The notes beneath the pieces are model-generated. The model was given only the letters and a program-made list of their open reading frames with translations, had not been told where the DNA came from and made no database searches. The position numbers and the translations under genes are program-made. A DNA stretch of 64,000 nt from Kitasatospora sp. A2-31 (GTDB taxonomy: Bacteria; Actinomycetota; Actinomycetes; Streptomycetales; Streptomycetaceae): assembly GCF_022288725.1 (NCBI RefSeq), contig NZ_JAKNTA010000003.1, positions 66,972-130,971 of the forward strand. The letters run 5' to 3'. Below, piece after piece: positions 1 through 7,674 of this stretch. The stretch's first letter is position 1. The number at the start of each line of letters is the position of its first letter.

Positions 1-1
1 C

Positions 2-952
2 TCCCACCTGGTCGAGACCCTGGTCGCCGACGGCCACCAGGTCCGGGCCATGGTCCAGTACAACTCCTTCTCGTCCTTCGGCTGGCTGGAGACCCTGCCC
101 GCGGAGGTGCTGGACTCGGTCGAGATCGTCCTCGGCGACGTCCGGGACCCGGGCTCGGTCAACGGCCTGGTCAAGGGCACCGAGGCGGTCTACCACCTGG
201 CCGCCCTGATCGCGATCCCGTACTCCTACCGGGCTCCGCACTCGTACATCGAGACCAACGTCACCGGCACCCTCAACGTGCTGGAGGCGGTGCGCCACCT
301 GGACATCCCCCGCCTGGTGCACACCTCCACCAGCGAGACCTACGGCACCGCCCAGACCGTGCCGATCACCGAGGACCACCCGATCAACACCCAGTCCCCC
401 TACGCCGCCTCCAAGGCCGGCGGGGACCGGCTCGCCGACAGCTACCACGCCAGCTTCGAGACCCCGGTCGTCACGCTGCGCCCGTTCAACACCTTCGGCC
501 CGCGCCAGTCGATGCGCGCCGTCATCCCGACCGTGATCGCCCAGCTGGCCGCCGGCGAGACCGAGATCACCCTGGGCGACCTGCGCCCGACCCGTGACTT
601 CACCTTCGTGAAGGACACCGCCAACGCCTTCCGCACGGTCGGCACCGCCCCGGCCGAGGCCGTCGTCGGCAAGACCTTCAACGCCGGCACCGGCGGCGAG
701 ATCTCGGTCGGCGACCTGGTCACCCTGGTCGGGAAGCTGATGGGCGTGGACGTCACGGTCAAGGAGGACGAGCAGCGCATCCGCCCGACCAACTCCGAGG
801 TCATGCGCCTGGTCGCCGACGCCACCCGGCTGCGCACCGCCACCGGCTGGGCGCCGCAGTTCTCCCTGGAGGAGGGCCTGGAGCAGACCATCGAGTTCTT
901 CCGCGACCCGGCCAACCTCGCGCGCTACAAGACCGACATCTACAACGTCTGA
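2..952 (+). CDS. NAD-dependent nucleotide-sugar epimerase/dehydratase (5' partial)
   Basis: The frame is open from base 2 and the reading starts in the middle of the Rossmann fold, so the start codon and GxxGxxG motif lie upstream of the window. The visible part has the extended-SDR landmarks: a Ser/Thr-rich active-site strand (TSTSETYG), the catalytic YxxxK as SPYAASK, and the RPFNTFGPRQ and RDFTFVKD segments of nucleotide-sugar epimerases and GDP-mannose 4,6-dehydratases. It most likely interconverts or dehydrates an NDP-sugar in the cytoplasm. The next gene is a sugar-1-phosphate nucleotidyltransferase 115 bases downstream, and two glycan hydrolases follow, so a role in supplying an exopolysaccharide precursor is inferred. 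A C4-epimerase making a GalNAc donor is possible, but the exact substrate cannot be read from sequence. Confidence 0.9.
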   Translation, partial: SHLVETLVADGHQVRAMVQYNSFSSFGWLETLPAEVLDSVEIVLGDVRDPGSVNGLVKGTEAVYHLAALIAIPYSYRAPHSYIETNVTGTLNVLEAVRHLDIPRLVHTSTSETYGTAQTVPITEDHPINTQSPYAASKAGGDRLADSYHASFETPVVTLRPFNTFGPRQSMRAVIPTVIAQLAAGETEITLGDLRPTRDFTFVKDTANAFRTVGTAPAEAVVGKTFNAGTGGEISVGDLVTLVGKLMGVDVTVKEDEQRIRPTNSEVMRLVADATRLRTATGWAPQFSLEEGLEQTIEFFRDPANLARYKTDIYNV

Positions 953-1067
953 TCCTGCGCGCGCTCCGCCACCTCACCGGGGCCGCCGGCCGCACGAACC
1001 GCCGGCTCCGCCCGACCACTGGTAACCGAAGGCTCCAGTCGCACCATCTTTCCGTGGGGGAAACACC

Positions 1068-1913
1068 ATGCACGCAGTGATCCTGGCCGGCGGCAAGGGC
1101 GTACGTCTTCGCCCGTACACCACCGCGCTTCCCAAGCCGCTCGTCCCGATCGGCGACCAGCACGCGATCCTGGAGATCGTGATGCGCCAGCTCGCCGCGG
1201 CGGGCTTCAAGTCGGTCACCCTGGCCATCGGCCACCTCGGCCACATCATCCGCGCCTACGTCGGCAACGGCTCCCAGTGGGGGCTGCGGGTCGGCTACGC
1301 CGTGGAGGACACCCCGCTCGGCACCATGGGCCCGCTGCTGACCATGCAGGACCGGCTGCCCGAGAACTTCCTGGTGATGAACGGCGACATCCTCACCGAC
1401 CTGGACTTCGCCGGTGTGCTCAAGCACCACGAGTCCTCCGGGGCGCCGCTGACCATCGCCACCTACGCCCGCCAGGTCAAGATCGACTTCGGTGTGCTGA
1501 CCACCGAGTCCGGCTCGATCACCGGCTTCCAGGAGAAGCCGAGCATCGACTACCGGGTCTCGATGGGCGTCTACGGCGTCTCGCGCTCGGCGCTCGCCAA
1601 GTACAGCCCCGGCCTGCCGCTGGGCTTCGACGAGCTGGTCCTCGACCTGCTGGCCGCCCGGACCCCGCCGTCCGCCTACGAGTTCGGCGGCTACTGGCTC
1701 GACATCGGCCGGCCGGACGACTACGACCGGGCCAACGCCGAGTTCGCCGAGATCCGCTCGCAGCTGCTCCCGGCCGAGTCGGCCGAGAGCCTGCACGCCG
1801 TCCCGACCGGCCAGGAGGCGCCGGTCCCGGCTGCCCGCACCGAGGCCGACGCCGCCGGGCAGCCGGCTGCGGCCGCCCTCGCCGGCCCCGAGAACGGCGG
1901 ACGGGCCGCGTGA
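1068..1913 (+). CDS. sugar-1-phosphate nucleotidyltransferase
   Basis: The 281-residue protein starts with the nucleotidyltransferase signature (LAGGKGVRLRP, about residues 6-16) and PKPLVPIGD, which bind the nucleotide triphosphate and sugar phosphate. VMNGDILTDLDF near residue 105 carries the metal-binding aspartate of the GT-A-like fold. Family members join a nucleoside triphosphate with a sugar-1-phosphate (glucose-1-P thymidylyltransferase or mannose-1-P guanylyltransferase types). The last 60 or so residues are Ala/Pro/Glu-rich and beyond the catalytic fold. An ATG follows a purine-rich stretch (gtgggggaaac). Its stop codon overlaps the GTG of the next gene by four bases (GTGA), so the two are probably translationally coupled. 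Nucleotide and sugar specificity are not decided. Confidence 0.9.
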   Translation: MHAVILAGGKGVRLRPYTTALPKPLVPIGDQHAILEIVMRQLAAAGFKSVTLAIGHLGHIIRAYVGNGSQWGLRVGYAVEDTPLGTMGPLLTMQDRLPENFLVMNGDILTDLDFAGVLKHHESSGAPLTIATYARQVKIDFGVLTTESGSITGFQEKPSIDYRVSMGVYGVSRSALAKYSPGLPLGFDELVLDLLAARTPPSAYEFGGYWLDIGRPDDYDRANAEFAEIRSQLLPAESAESLHAVPTGQEAPVPAARTEADAAGQPAAAALAGPENGGRAA

Positions 1914-2815
1914 GGATCCTGCTGCTCGGCGCGGACGGTTTCCTCGGCCGCCACGCCGCCGACGTCCTGCGGTCGCTGCCCGGCGCCACCGTGCTGACCG
2001 CCGGGCGCCGGCCCGACCACGACCTGCGGCTCGACCTGGCCGCGGCCGAGGCCGGCCCGCTCGGCGAGGAGCTGGCCGCGCTGGCACCGGACGCCGTGGT
2101 CAACTTCGCCGGCGCAGTGGCCGGCAGCGCCGTCAAGCTGGCCGAGGTCAACGCCCGGGGGCCGGCCGTCCTCTGCGAGGCGCTCGAACAGGGCGCCCCC
2201 GGGGCCCGCCTGGTGCACATCGGCTCGGCCGGCGAGTACGGCGTCTGCACCCCCGGCAGCTCGCTCGCCGAGGACGCCGACGCCCGCCCGGTGGGCGTCT
2301 ACGGTGCCACCAAGCTGGCCGGCTCCCTCGCGGTGGCCGGCTCGCCGCTGGACGCCGTGGTGCTCCGGGTGTTCAACCCGGTCGGCCCGGGTGCCCCGGC
2401 CGGTTCGCTGCCCGGCCGCCTCGCGGCCGAGCTGCGCCGGGCGCTGCCGGACGGCGCCGAGGGCGTGGTGAAGGTCGGGGACCTCTCGGCCCACCGCGAC
2501 TTCGTCGACGCCCGCGACATCGCCCGCGCGGTCGGCCTGGCCGTCACCGCCGAGCGCCCGCTGCCCCGGGTGCTCAACCTGGCCTCCGGCCGGGCGCAGC
2601 CCGTCCGGGCGATCGCCGACGGCCTGGTCGCGGCGTCGGGCTTCACGGGCCGGATCGACGAGAGCGGTGCCGGCTCCGAGCGCTCGGCCGCCGTCTCCTG
2701 GCAGCAGGCCGACGTGTCGGCCGCCGCCCGGGAGCTCGGCTGGCACCCGGAGACCGCACTCGCCGACACGCTGCGCGACCTCTGGCTCAGCACCGAAGCA
2801 CCGGTCCCCGCATGA
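1910..2815 (+). CDS. NAD-dependent epimerase/dehydratase (second SDR)
   Basis: The GTG start at 1910 overlaps the preceding stop (GTGA). It gives 301 residues opening directly with the Rossmann strand and glycine motif (VRILLLGADGFLGRH), which is why this start was chosen over longer open frames upstream. The extended SDR fold is clear: IGSAGEYG active-site strand, then VYGATK as the YxxxK pair, and LRVFNPVGPG and HRDFVDARD further on. It probably modifies the same NDP-sugar pathway as the flanking genes, for example as an epimerase or reductase. The downstream hydrolase gene starts inside its stop codon (ATGA), so four genes in a row are coupled or nearly so. Confidence 0.87.
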   Translation: MRILLLGADGFLGRHAADVLRSLPGATVLTAGRRPDHDLRLDLAAAEAGPLGEELAALAPDAVVNFAGAVAGSAVKLAEVNARGPAVLCEALEQGAPGARLVHIGSAGEYGVCTPGSSLAEDADARPVGVYGATKLAGSLAVAGSPLDAVVLRVFNPVGPGAPAGSLPGRLAAELRRALPDGAEGVVKVGDLSAHRDFVDARDIARAVGLAVTAERPLPRVLNLASGRAQPVRAIADGLVAASGFTGRIDESGAGSERSAAVSWQQADVSAAARELGWHPETALADTLRDLWLSTEAPVPA

Positions 2816-3507
2816 CCGGCGCGAGCCACCCCGACGGCCGCCTGCTGGTGCCGCTGTACGTCCACCCCGCGGTGGACCCGGCGGCCTGGCAGGCGGTCGC
2901 CGCCGCCGACCCGCACCGGATCGCCGCCGTCGTGCTCAACCTCGCCGACGGCCCCGGCGCCACCCCGGACCACGTCTTCGCCGACGCCGCCGAGGAGCTG
3001 CGCAAGGCCGGACTCCCGCTGCTCGGCTACGCCGACACGGACTACGGCCGGCGCCCGCACGCCGCCGTGGTGAACGACGTCCTGACCTACCGCCAGCGCC
3101 ACGGCATCACCGGCGTCTACCTCGACCAGGTCGCCACCCACCCGAGCGCGCTGCCGCACTACCGGCGGCTGGCCACCGCGGCCCGCGCCGCCGGCTGCTC
3201 CACCGTGGTGTTCGGGCACGGCGACCACCCCGACCCCGGCTACGCCGAGGTCGGGCTCGCCGACCTGCTGGTGACCTTCGAGGGCGACTGGACGGCGTAC
3301 CGGGAGATGACCCTGCCGCTCTGGACCGGCCGGCACGCCGCCGCCCGGTTCTGCCACCTGGTGTACGACGTGCCCGCCGAGGAGGCACGGGAGGCCGCCG
3401 CCCTGATCGCCGCCCGCCGCGCCGGCGTCAGCTGCGCCGTCCCGGGCGCCGGGGACAACCCCTGGAGCACCGTGCCGCACGGCCTGACCGTCGCCGAACC
3501 GACCTGA
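2812..3507 (+). CDS. spherulin-4 (spherulation-specific family 4) glycan hydrolase-like protein
   Basis: The protein has 231 residues and an ATGA overlap with the upstream epimerase. It reads as a short TIM-barrel protein of the spherulin-4 family: LLVPLYVHP at the N-terminus, GVYLDQVA near residue 102 and LLVTFEGDW near residue 150 supply the acidic residues expected in the active site. In Aspergillus the family member Sph3 (GH135) is a hydrolase needed for galactosaminogalactan production. No signal peptide is visible, so unlike Sph3 it may act in the cytoplasm or be exported by another route. Its place between nucleotide-sugar genes and a GH114-type protein supports a role in exopolysaccharide metabolism. 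Activity is inferred, not shown. Confidence 0.82.
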   Translation: MTGASHPDGRLLVPLYVHPAVDPAAWQAVAAADPHRIAAVVLNLADGPGATPDHVFADAAEELRKAGLPLLGYADTDYGRRPHAAVVNDVLTYRQRHGITGVYLDQVATHPSALPHYRRLATAARAAGCSTVVFGHGDHPDPGYAEVGLADLLVTFEGDWTAYREMTLPLWTGRHAAARFCHLVYDVPAEEAREAAALIAARRAGVSCAVPGAGDNPWSTVPHGLTVAEPT

Positions 3508-3529
3508 CCCCACCCGGAGTTCGAGTACC

Positions 3530-4552
3530 GTGACCCGCCGTACCCGGCCCCTGCTGGCCGCGCTCGCCCTGACCACCGCCCTGCTCGCCACCTCCTGCAG
3601 CAGCTCGGGCTCTGAGGACGAGGACGACCCCTCGGCCGACGCCACCGGCGCCCAGCCGCCCGCGGCCACCGCCGCACCCGTTCCGGGCAGCCCGACCGAG
3701 CCCCCGTCGACGCCGCCCACGACGTCCGCCCCCGGCACGCCCGGGAACCCGACCACCACGGCCGGACCCACGACGCCGGGCACCCCGGCGACCCCCGGTA
3801 CCCCGGGCCCGCCCGCCACGCCGGGCACCCCCGGAACCCGTCAGCCGGGCGGCGCCCGCTGGCAGCCCACCCCCGGCCTGGCCTGGCAGTGGCAGCTCGG
3901 CGGCGGCGTCGACCAGTCGGTGGACGTGCCGGTGTACGACGTCGACGGCTTCGAGACCGACGCCTCGGTCGTCGCCGCGCTGCACGCCAAGGGCCGCAAG
4001 GTGATCTGCTACATCAACGCCGGCTCCTGGGAGGACTTCCGCCCCGACTCCGCCGCCTTCGCCCAGGCCCTCCAGGGCTCCGGCAACGGCTGGAAGGGCG
4101 AGAAGTGGTTCGACATCCGCAAGATCGACCAGCTGAAGCCGCTGATGGCCGCCCGCTTCGACATGTGCCGGCAGAAGGGCTTCGACGCCGTCGAGCCCGA
4201 CACCATCGAGGCCTACAACCAGAACAGCGGCTTCCCGCTGACCTCCGAGGACCAGCTCCGCTACAACCGCATGCTGGCGGGCCTCGCCCACGAGCGCGGC
4301 ATGGCGATCGGTCTGAAGAACGACCTGGAGCAGATCCCCGCGCTGCTGCCGGACTTCGACTTCGCCGTGAACGAGGAGTGCGCGCAGTTCAACGAGTGCG
4401 GCCGGCTCTCGCCGTTCGTCCAGGCGGGCAAGGCGGTCTTCCACGTCGAGTACAAACTCGGCACGGAGAAGTTCTGCAGCCAGTCCAAGGCCCTGGGCCT
4501 CAGCTCGATGCAGAAGAAGCTCGAACTGGACGCCTGGCGGAAGCCCTGCTGA
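3530..4552 (+). CDS. GH114-type endo-alpha-1,4-polygalactosaminidase lipoprotein
   Basis: The 340-residue precursor (GTG start) has a lipoprotein signal with the lipobox cysteine at residue 23 (LLATSC). A Pro/Thr/Gly linker follows (TPGTPATPGTP-type repeats, roughly 45-105), then the catalytic domain. The domain begins WQWQLGGGVD and contains VICYINAGSWEDFRPD, KWFDIR, GFDAVEPDTIEAY, IGLKNDLEQ and AVNEECAQF, typical of the GH114 family. That family includes fungal Ega3, which cuts alpha-1,4-linked galactosamine. Predicted to be tethered to the outer face of the membrane by lipid and to trim a galactosamine-containing polymer. It is the last gene of the plus-strand group, 22 bases after the spherulin-4 gene, and faces a minus-strand gene downstream. 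Confidence 0.88.
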   Translation: MTRRTRPLLAALALTTALLATSCSSSGSEDEDDPSADATGAQPPAATAAPVPGSPTEPPSTPPTTSAPGTPGNPTTTAGPTTPGTPATPGTPGPPATPGTPGTRQPGGARWQPTPGLAWQWQLGGGVDQSVDVPVYDVDGFETDASVVAALHAKGRKVICYINAGSWEDFRPDSAAFAQALQGSGNGWKGEKWFDIRKIDQLKPLMAARFDMCRQKGFDAVEPDTIEAYNQNSGFPLTSEDQLRYNRMLAGLAHERGMAIGLKNDLEQIPALLPDFDFAVNEECAQFNECGRLSPFVQAGKAVFHVEYKLGTEKFCSQSKALGLSSMQKKLELDAWRKPC

Positions 4553-4594
4553 ACCGGCAGGGCGGGTGCTCCGCCAGGCACCCCGTCGTGAGGG

Positions 4595-4789
4595 TTACTT
4601 GACCGCCAGCCAGATGACGGCACCGAGCACGGCGAGCGCGACCACGGTCACGACCGCGATCAGGCCGGTCCGGCTGTTGCTGCTGCCGTAGGTGGAGACG
4701 GAGCCCGGTGCCTGCGGTGCCGGGCTCTCGTCGACGAACGCCCGGAACATCTGGGTGCTGCCGGCGGAGTCGTAGTCGTTGTCAGCCAT
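4595..4789 (-). CDS. small single-pass membrane protein
   Basis: A 64-residue protein starting MADNDYDSAG. About 40 hydrophilic residues (QMFRAFVDES, then a Ser/Gly stretch) are followed by one C-terminal membrane span (LIAVVTVVALAVLGAVIWLAV) ending in a lysine. A longer in-frame start exists upstream, but its extra 36 residues are low-complexity Arg/Gly/Val translation of intergenic sequence, so the short form is preferred. Function is unknown. It converges on the GH114 gene, ending 42 bases from it. Real-gene status rests on the clean membrane span and acidic start. Confidence 0.65.
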   Translation of the reverse strand: MADNDYDSAGSTQMFRAFVDESPAPQAPGSVSTYGSSNSRTGLIAVVTVVALAVLGAVIWLAVK

Positions 4790-4995
4790 GGCAGGGACTC
4801 TAACGAATCCGCGCACTCCGCCGACACCCCGGACCCTCCCTGCGGGGCCCTTCGACGGCAGCCTCCACCAGGCCTTCACCCACCGGCCGGGCAACACCGG
4901 GCGACGGAGGCGCGGAGTCCTCCCCGATCACGCCATGCCCACCGGCCCGACCGGCGGCCGTCGCGGCCCGGGCACCGGGCGGGCGACCGGACGCA

Positions 4996-5033
4996 CCCGG
5001 GCCCCGGCGGGACGACTCCCGCCGGGGCCCGGG
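4996..5033 (-). terminator. perfect 17-bp stem-loop downstream of the NlpC/P60 gene
   Basis: Bases 4996-5012 pair perfectly with 5017-5033 around a four-base loop. The hairpin lies 37 bases past the stop of the minus-strand NlpC/P60 gene and has no T-run, as is usual for Streptomyces terminators. The rest of 4790-5069 holds no convincing gene. Confidence 0.65.
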
Positions 5034-5069
5034 GCGTTCCGGACCGGGACTGCCGCGGCCCGGAACCGG

Positions 5070-6209
5070 CTACGGGCGGCCGAAGTGGGTCGGGCGGAAT
5101 CCGGGGGCGATGGTGGAGACCCGGACCGTCTTCCCCGGCCGCGGCGCCTCGACGAACGTGTTCCCGCCCAGGTAGATCCCGACGTGGTGGATGCCGGAGG
5201 CGCGGCCGCTGTCCGACCAGAAGAGCAGGTCACCGCGGCGCAGCTGCCCCGCACCGACCGGCGTGGTGGCCGCGTACTGATCGTCCGCCACCCGCGGGAG
5301 GCTGATCCCCGCACGCCGGTACGCCTGCTGGACCAGGCCCGAACAGTCGTAGCCGGCGGGTCCGTTGCCGCCCCAGACGTACGGCTTGCCGAGCTGGGCG
5401 AGTGCGTAGTCGATCGCCGTCTCGACGCTGTCGGAGGCCGCCGCGGCGTCCGCGGGCGCGGACGGCGCCGCGGCCGTACCACCCTGGCCGGACTGGCCGC
5501 CCGACCCGCCGGACCCGCCGGACTTGCCGGTGCGGTCGAGGTAGACGTCGTAGTGGCTGGTGTAGCGCCACTCGCCCTTGGCGTTCCTGAACCAGTACTT
5601 CGAGCCGTCCCAGCCCTGCCGCATCCCACCGGGGGCGGTCGAGCCGTCGGAGACGGCCGCAGGGTGGCCGGTGCTGCTCGCCGCAGTGCCGGAGCCGCCC
5701 GCAGCGGCGGGCTGCTCGGAGCCGGCGGACTTGCCGGTGCCGCCGGACTTGCCGGTGCGGTCGGCGTAGACGCTGTAGTGGCTGGTGTAGCGCCACTCGC
5801 CCTTGGCGTTCTTGAACCAGTACTTCGAGCCGTCCCAGCCCGGCTTGCCGGGGGCGGCGTGTGCCGTTCCCGCCCCGGCCGTCACACCGACCACGCCGGC
5901 GCCGGCCAGCACGGTGGTGGCCAGGCAGGTGGTACGCACCGCACGGTGTATTCGCCCGCCACCGGCCGCCGCCGCGGGGCGCGCGGCGCGCGGCCGGGCG
6001 GCGCAGTTCGGGCAGCCGCAGCCCGCGACGGCGGGGATGCTGCCGAGGCTCTCCTCGAAGCCGATCAGCGCGGCGTCGGCGTCGAGGGCGGCGATGTCCC
6101 GCTCGACCTCCTCCGCGAACGCGTCCGGGAGGTCGAGCGCACGGTCCGTCCCGGACGCGTACGCGATCCCGCCGTCGACGTCGGCTTCCGTGCCGGTGGC
6201 TATCCTCAT
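5070..6209 (-). CDS. NlpC/P60 (C40) peptidoglycan peptidase with duplicated WxxSKYWF modules
   Basis: 379 residues. The catalytic domain is C-terminal: Cys289 in GYDCSGLV, His341/His342 in GIHHVGIYLG, and Glu354 in FVEAPRPG, a Cys-His-Glu triad as in RipA. Upstream are two near-identical 30-residue modules (about 124-153 and 199-228: GWDGSKYWF, KGEWRYTSHY, DRTGKSGG) joined by a Ser/Gly linker. The start is fixed by an ATGA overlap with the SPFH gene and by GGAAGG upstream. Oddly, this leaves about 90 hydrophilic residues, including CGCPNC at 64-69, before the membrane/signal segment (about 91-118). The export signal is thus internal, suggesting a cytoplasmic N-terminal domain. Likely cuts gamma-D-Glu-diaminopimelate bonds in peptidoglycan. 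Confidence 0.88.
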   Translation of the reverse strand: MRIATGTEADVDGGIAYASGTDRALDLPDAFAEEVERDIAALDADAALIGFEESLGSIPAVAGCGCPNCAARPRAARPAAAAGGGRIHRAVRTTCLATTVLAGAGVVGVTAGAGTAHAAPGKPGWDGSKYWFKNAKGEWRYTSHYSVYADRTGKSGGTGKSAGSEQPAAAGGSGTAASSTGHPAAVSDGSTAPGGMRQGWDGSKYWFRNAKGEWRYTSHYDVYLDRTGKSGGSGGSGGQSGQGGTAAAPSAPADAAAASDSVETAIDYALAQLGKPYVWGGNGPAGYDCSGLVQQAYRRAGISLPRVADDQYAATTPVGAGQLRRGDLLFWSDSGRASGIHHVGIYLGGNTFVEAPRPGKTVRVSTIAPGFRPTHFGRP

Positions 6210-7489
6210 GCCGGTCGTCCTTCCTTCCGCCCGGCCCGGGCGGCCGGGGGCGGTACCGAAGCGGCCACTCCGGCCGGGGCGACGAAGGCGACCAGCAGCT
6301 GCTCCATCAGCGCGCTGCGGGCGGCCTCGTCCAGTTCGTGCGCGGTGGCGCGCTCCAGCCGCCGGACGGCGAGCGCGGCGGCCTCCACCGCGTCGTCCAC
6401 CAGCACGTTGCGCAGGCCCGCGTCCAGATCGGCCAGCCGGCGGCGGCGCATCGACTCGGCCACCTCCGGCGCGTAGTCCAGCGCCAGCGGCTGCGCCGAG
6501 TAGACCTCCAGACCGGCCGGGGCGACCTCGGCGGCCAGCGCCCGGGTCAGCTCGTCGGCGAACCACTGGCCGTCGCGCAGGGCGGGGCCGGGCGCCGCGT
6601 TGCTGTCGCACGGCAGGGTGGAGGCCGTCCGGGTCAGCACCGCCTGCACCTGCTCGCGCAGGTAGCTCTCGTGGTCCTCGATCGCCAGCAGCGCCCGGGC
6701 GGTGTCCTTGACCCGCCAGACGATCAGCAGCCGCACCACGATCGGCGTACCGGTCCGGTCGACCACCTTGACCGGCTCGCTGCGCCAGTGCCGCAGCCGG
6801 ACGTCCACCCGGCGGCGGCGCAGCAGCGGATTGACCCAGACCAGGCCGTTCCGGCGGACGGTGCCGCGGTAGCGGCCCCAGCGGGTTAGCACCCGGGTCT
6901 CGCCGCCCGCGTTGGCCAGCAGACCGGCCAGTGCGCCGACGACCAGCAGGCCGGCGGCGGAGACCGAGGCGATCGACCTCGCGTCCACCCCCGCCCTGCC
7001 GCCGGACCGGAGGGCGGCGCCGCGCAGGTCGGGCAGCGCGTGCCAGTACGGGACGACGCCGTCGTGCAGCAGCACCAGCAGGACGGCGGCCGCCCCGAGC
7101 AGCACCGCCACCAGGGCGATCCAGCCGGGCAGCGTGGCGGCGGCGTGCTCGCGCAACGCGTGGTCGGCGCGCGGGGGACGGCGGGAGGTGGCGGCGGTGA
7201 CGACACCGCCCGGGGTGGCCTCCGGCAGCTCCACCGTCTCCGGGCTCGCCGCCTCCAGCGGATCACGCAGGTCGACGGGGCCGACCGCCCGGGCGGTGAC
7301 CACGGCCGGCGGGGTGGTGACCGGCCCGCCGGCGAGCGGCTCGGCCACCCGGCGCGCCGCACCGTTCAGAGCGGCGGCGGCCACCTTGGCCATGGGGCTG
7401 GAGCCGGAGGCGGAACGTTCCGGCAGGGCCGGGGGCAAGGCCTTGGAGAGGCTGTCGGGTCGCTGCGAAGTGTCGCGGGTGACGTCCAT
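6206..7489 (-). CDS. SPFH/band 7 (prohibitin-like) membrane protein
   Basis: 427 residues from the ATG at 7489, chosen because GAGGAT sits just upstream; an alternative ATG about 100 bases further upstream has poorer support. Two membrane spans (roughly 115-140 and 170-195) precede an SPFH domain: VLTRWGRYRGTVRRNGLVW, PVKVVDRTGTPIVV and IVWRVKDTARALLAIEDHESY. A helical Ala/Arg/Glu-rich tail follows. SPFH proteins form oligomeric membrane-domain scaffolds. The stop overlaps the start of the NlpC/P60 gene (ATGA), so the scaffold and the peptidoglycan hydrolase are co-translated and may work together at a membrane microdomain. That partnership is inference. Confidence 0.85.
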   Translation of the reverse strand: MDVTRDTSQRPDSLSKALPPALPERSASGSSPMAKVAAAALNGAARRVAEPLAGGPVTTPPAVVTARAVGPVDLRDPLEAASPETVELPEATPGGVVTAATSRRPPRADHALREHAAATLPGWIALVAVLLGAAAVLLVLLHDGVVPYWHALPDLRGAALRSGGRAGVDARSIASVSAAGLLVVGALAGLLANAGGETRVLTRWGRYRGTVRRNGLVWVNPLLRRRRVDVRLRHWRSEPVKVVDRTGTPIVVRLLIVWRVKDTARALLAIEDHESYLREQVQAVLTRTASTLPCDSNAAPGPALRDGQWFADELTRALAAEVAPAGLEVYSAQPLALDYAPEVAESMRRRRLADLDAGLRNVLVDDAVEAAALAVRRLERATAHELDEAARSALMEQLLVAFVAPAGVAASVPPPAARAGRKEGRPA

Positions 7490-7576
7490 GCACGGATCCT
7501 CGGGTTCAGTGTGTCGCGCAACGGGCGGCCCGGATCTGACGGGCAGTGCCAGAGTCAGGCTAAGTTCATACGTCAT

Positions 7577-7591
7577 CAAATGCGACATTTG
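7577..7591. promoter_or_regulatory. CAAATG-CGA-CATTTG palindrome upstream of the SPFH gene
   Basis: Perfect 6-bp arms around a 3-base spacer, about 90 bases upstream of the SPFH start, in AT-richer DNA. It could be an operator for the SPFH-NlpC operon; no cognate regulator is visible. Confidence 0.35.
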
Positions 7592-7674
7592 GGATAGAGC
7601 GTGTCGACATTCACTGACGAATCATCCGAAGTCCGACCTGACGCGCAGGCACATGAGTGGATGGTCGGAGTTGT

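Noticed and set aside
4779..6476. Plus-strand open frame opposite the NlpC/P60 gene
   Set aside because: The minus strand has the catalytic Cys-His-Glu triad and start/stop coupling; the plus frame has no fold.
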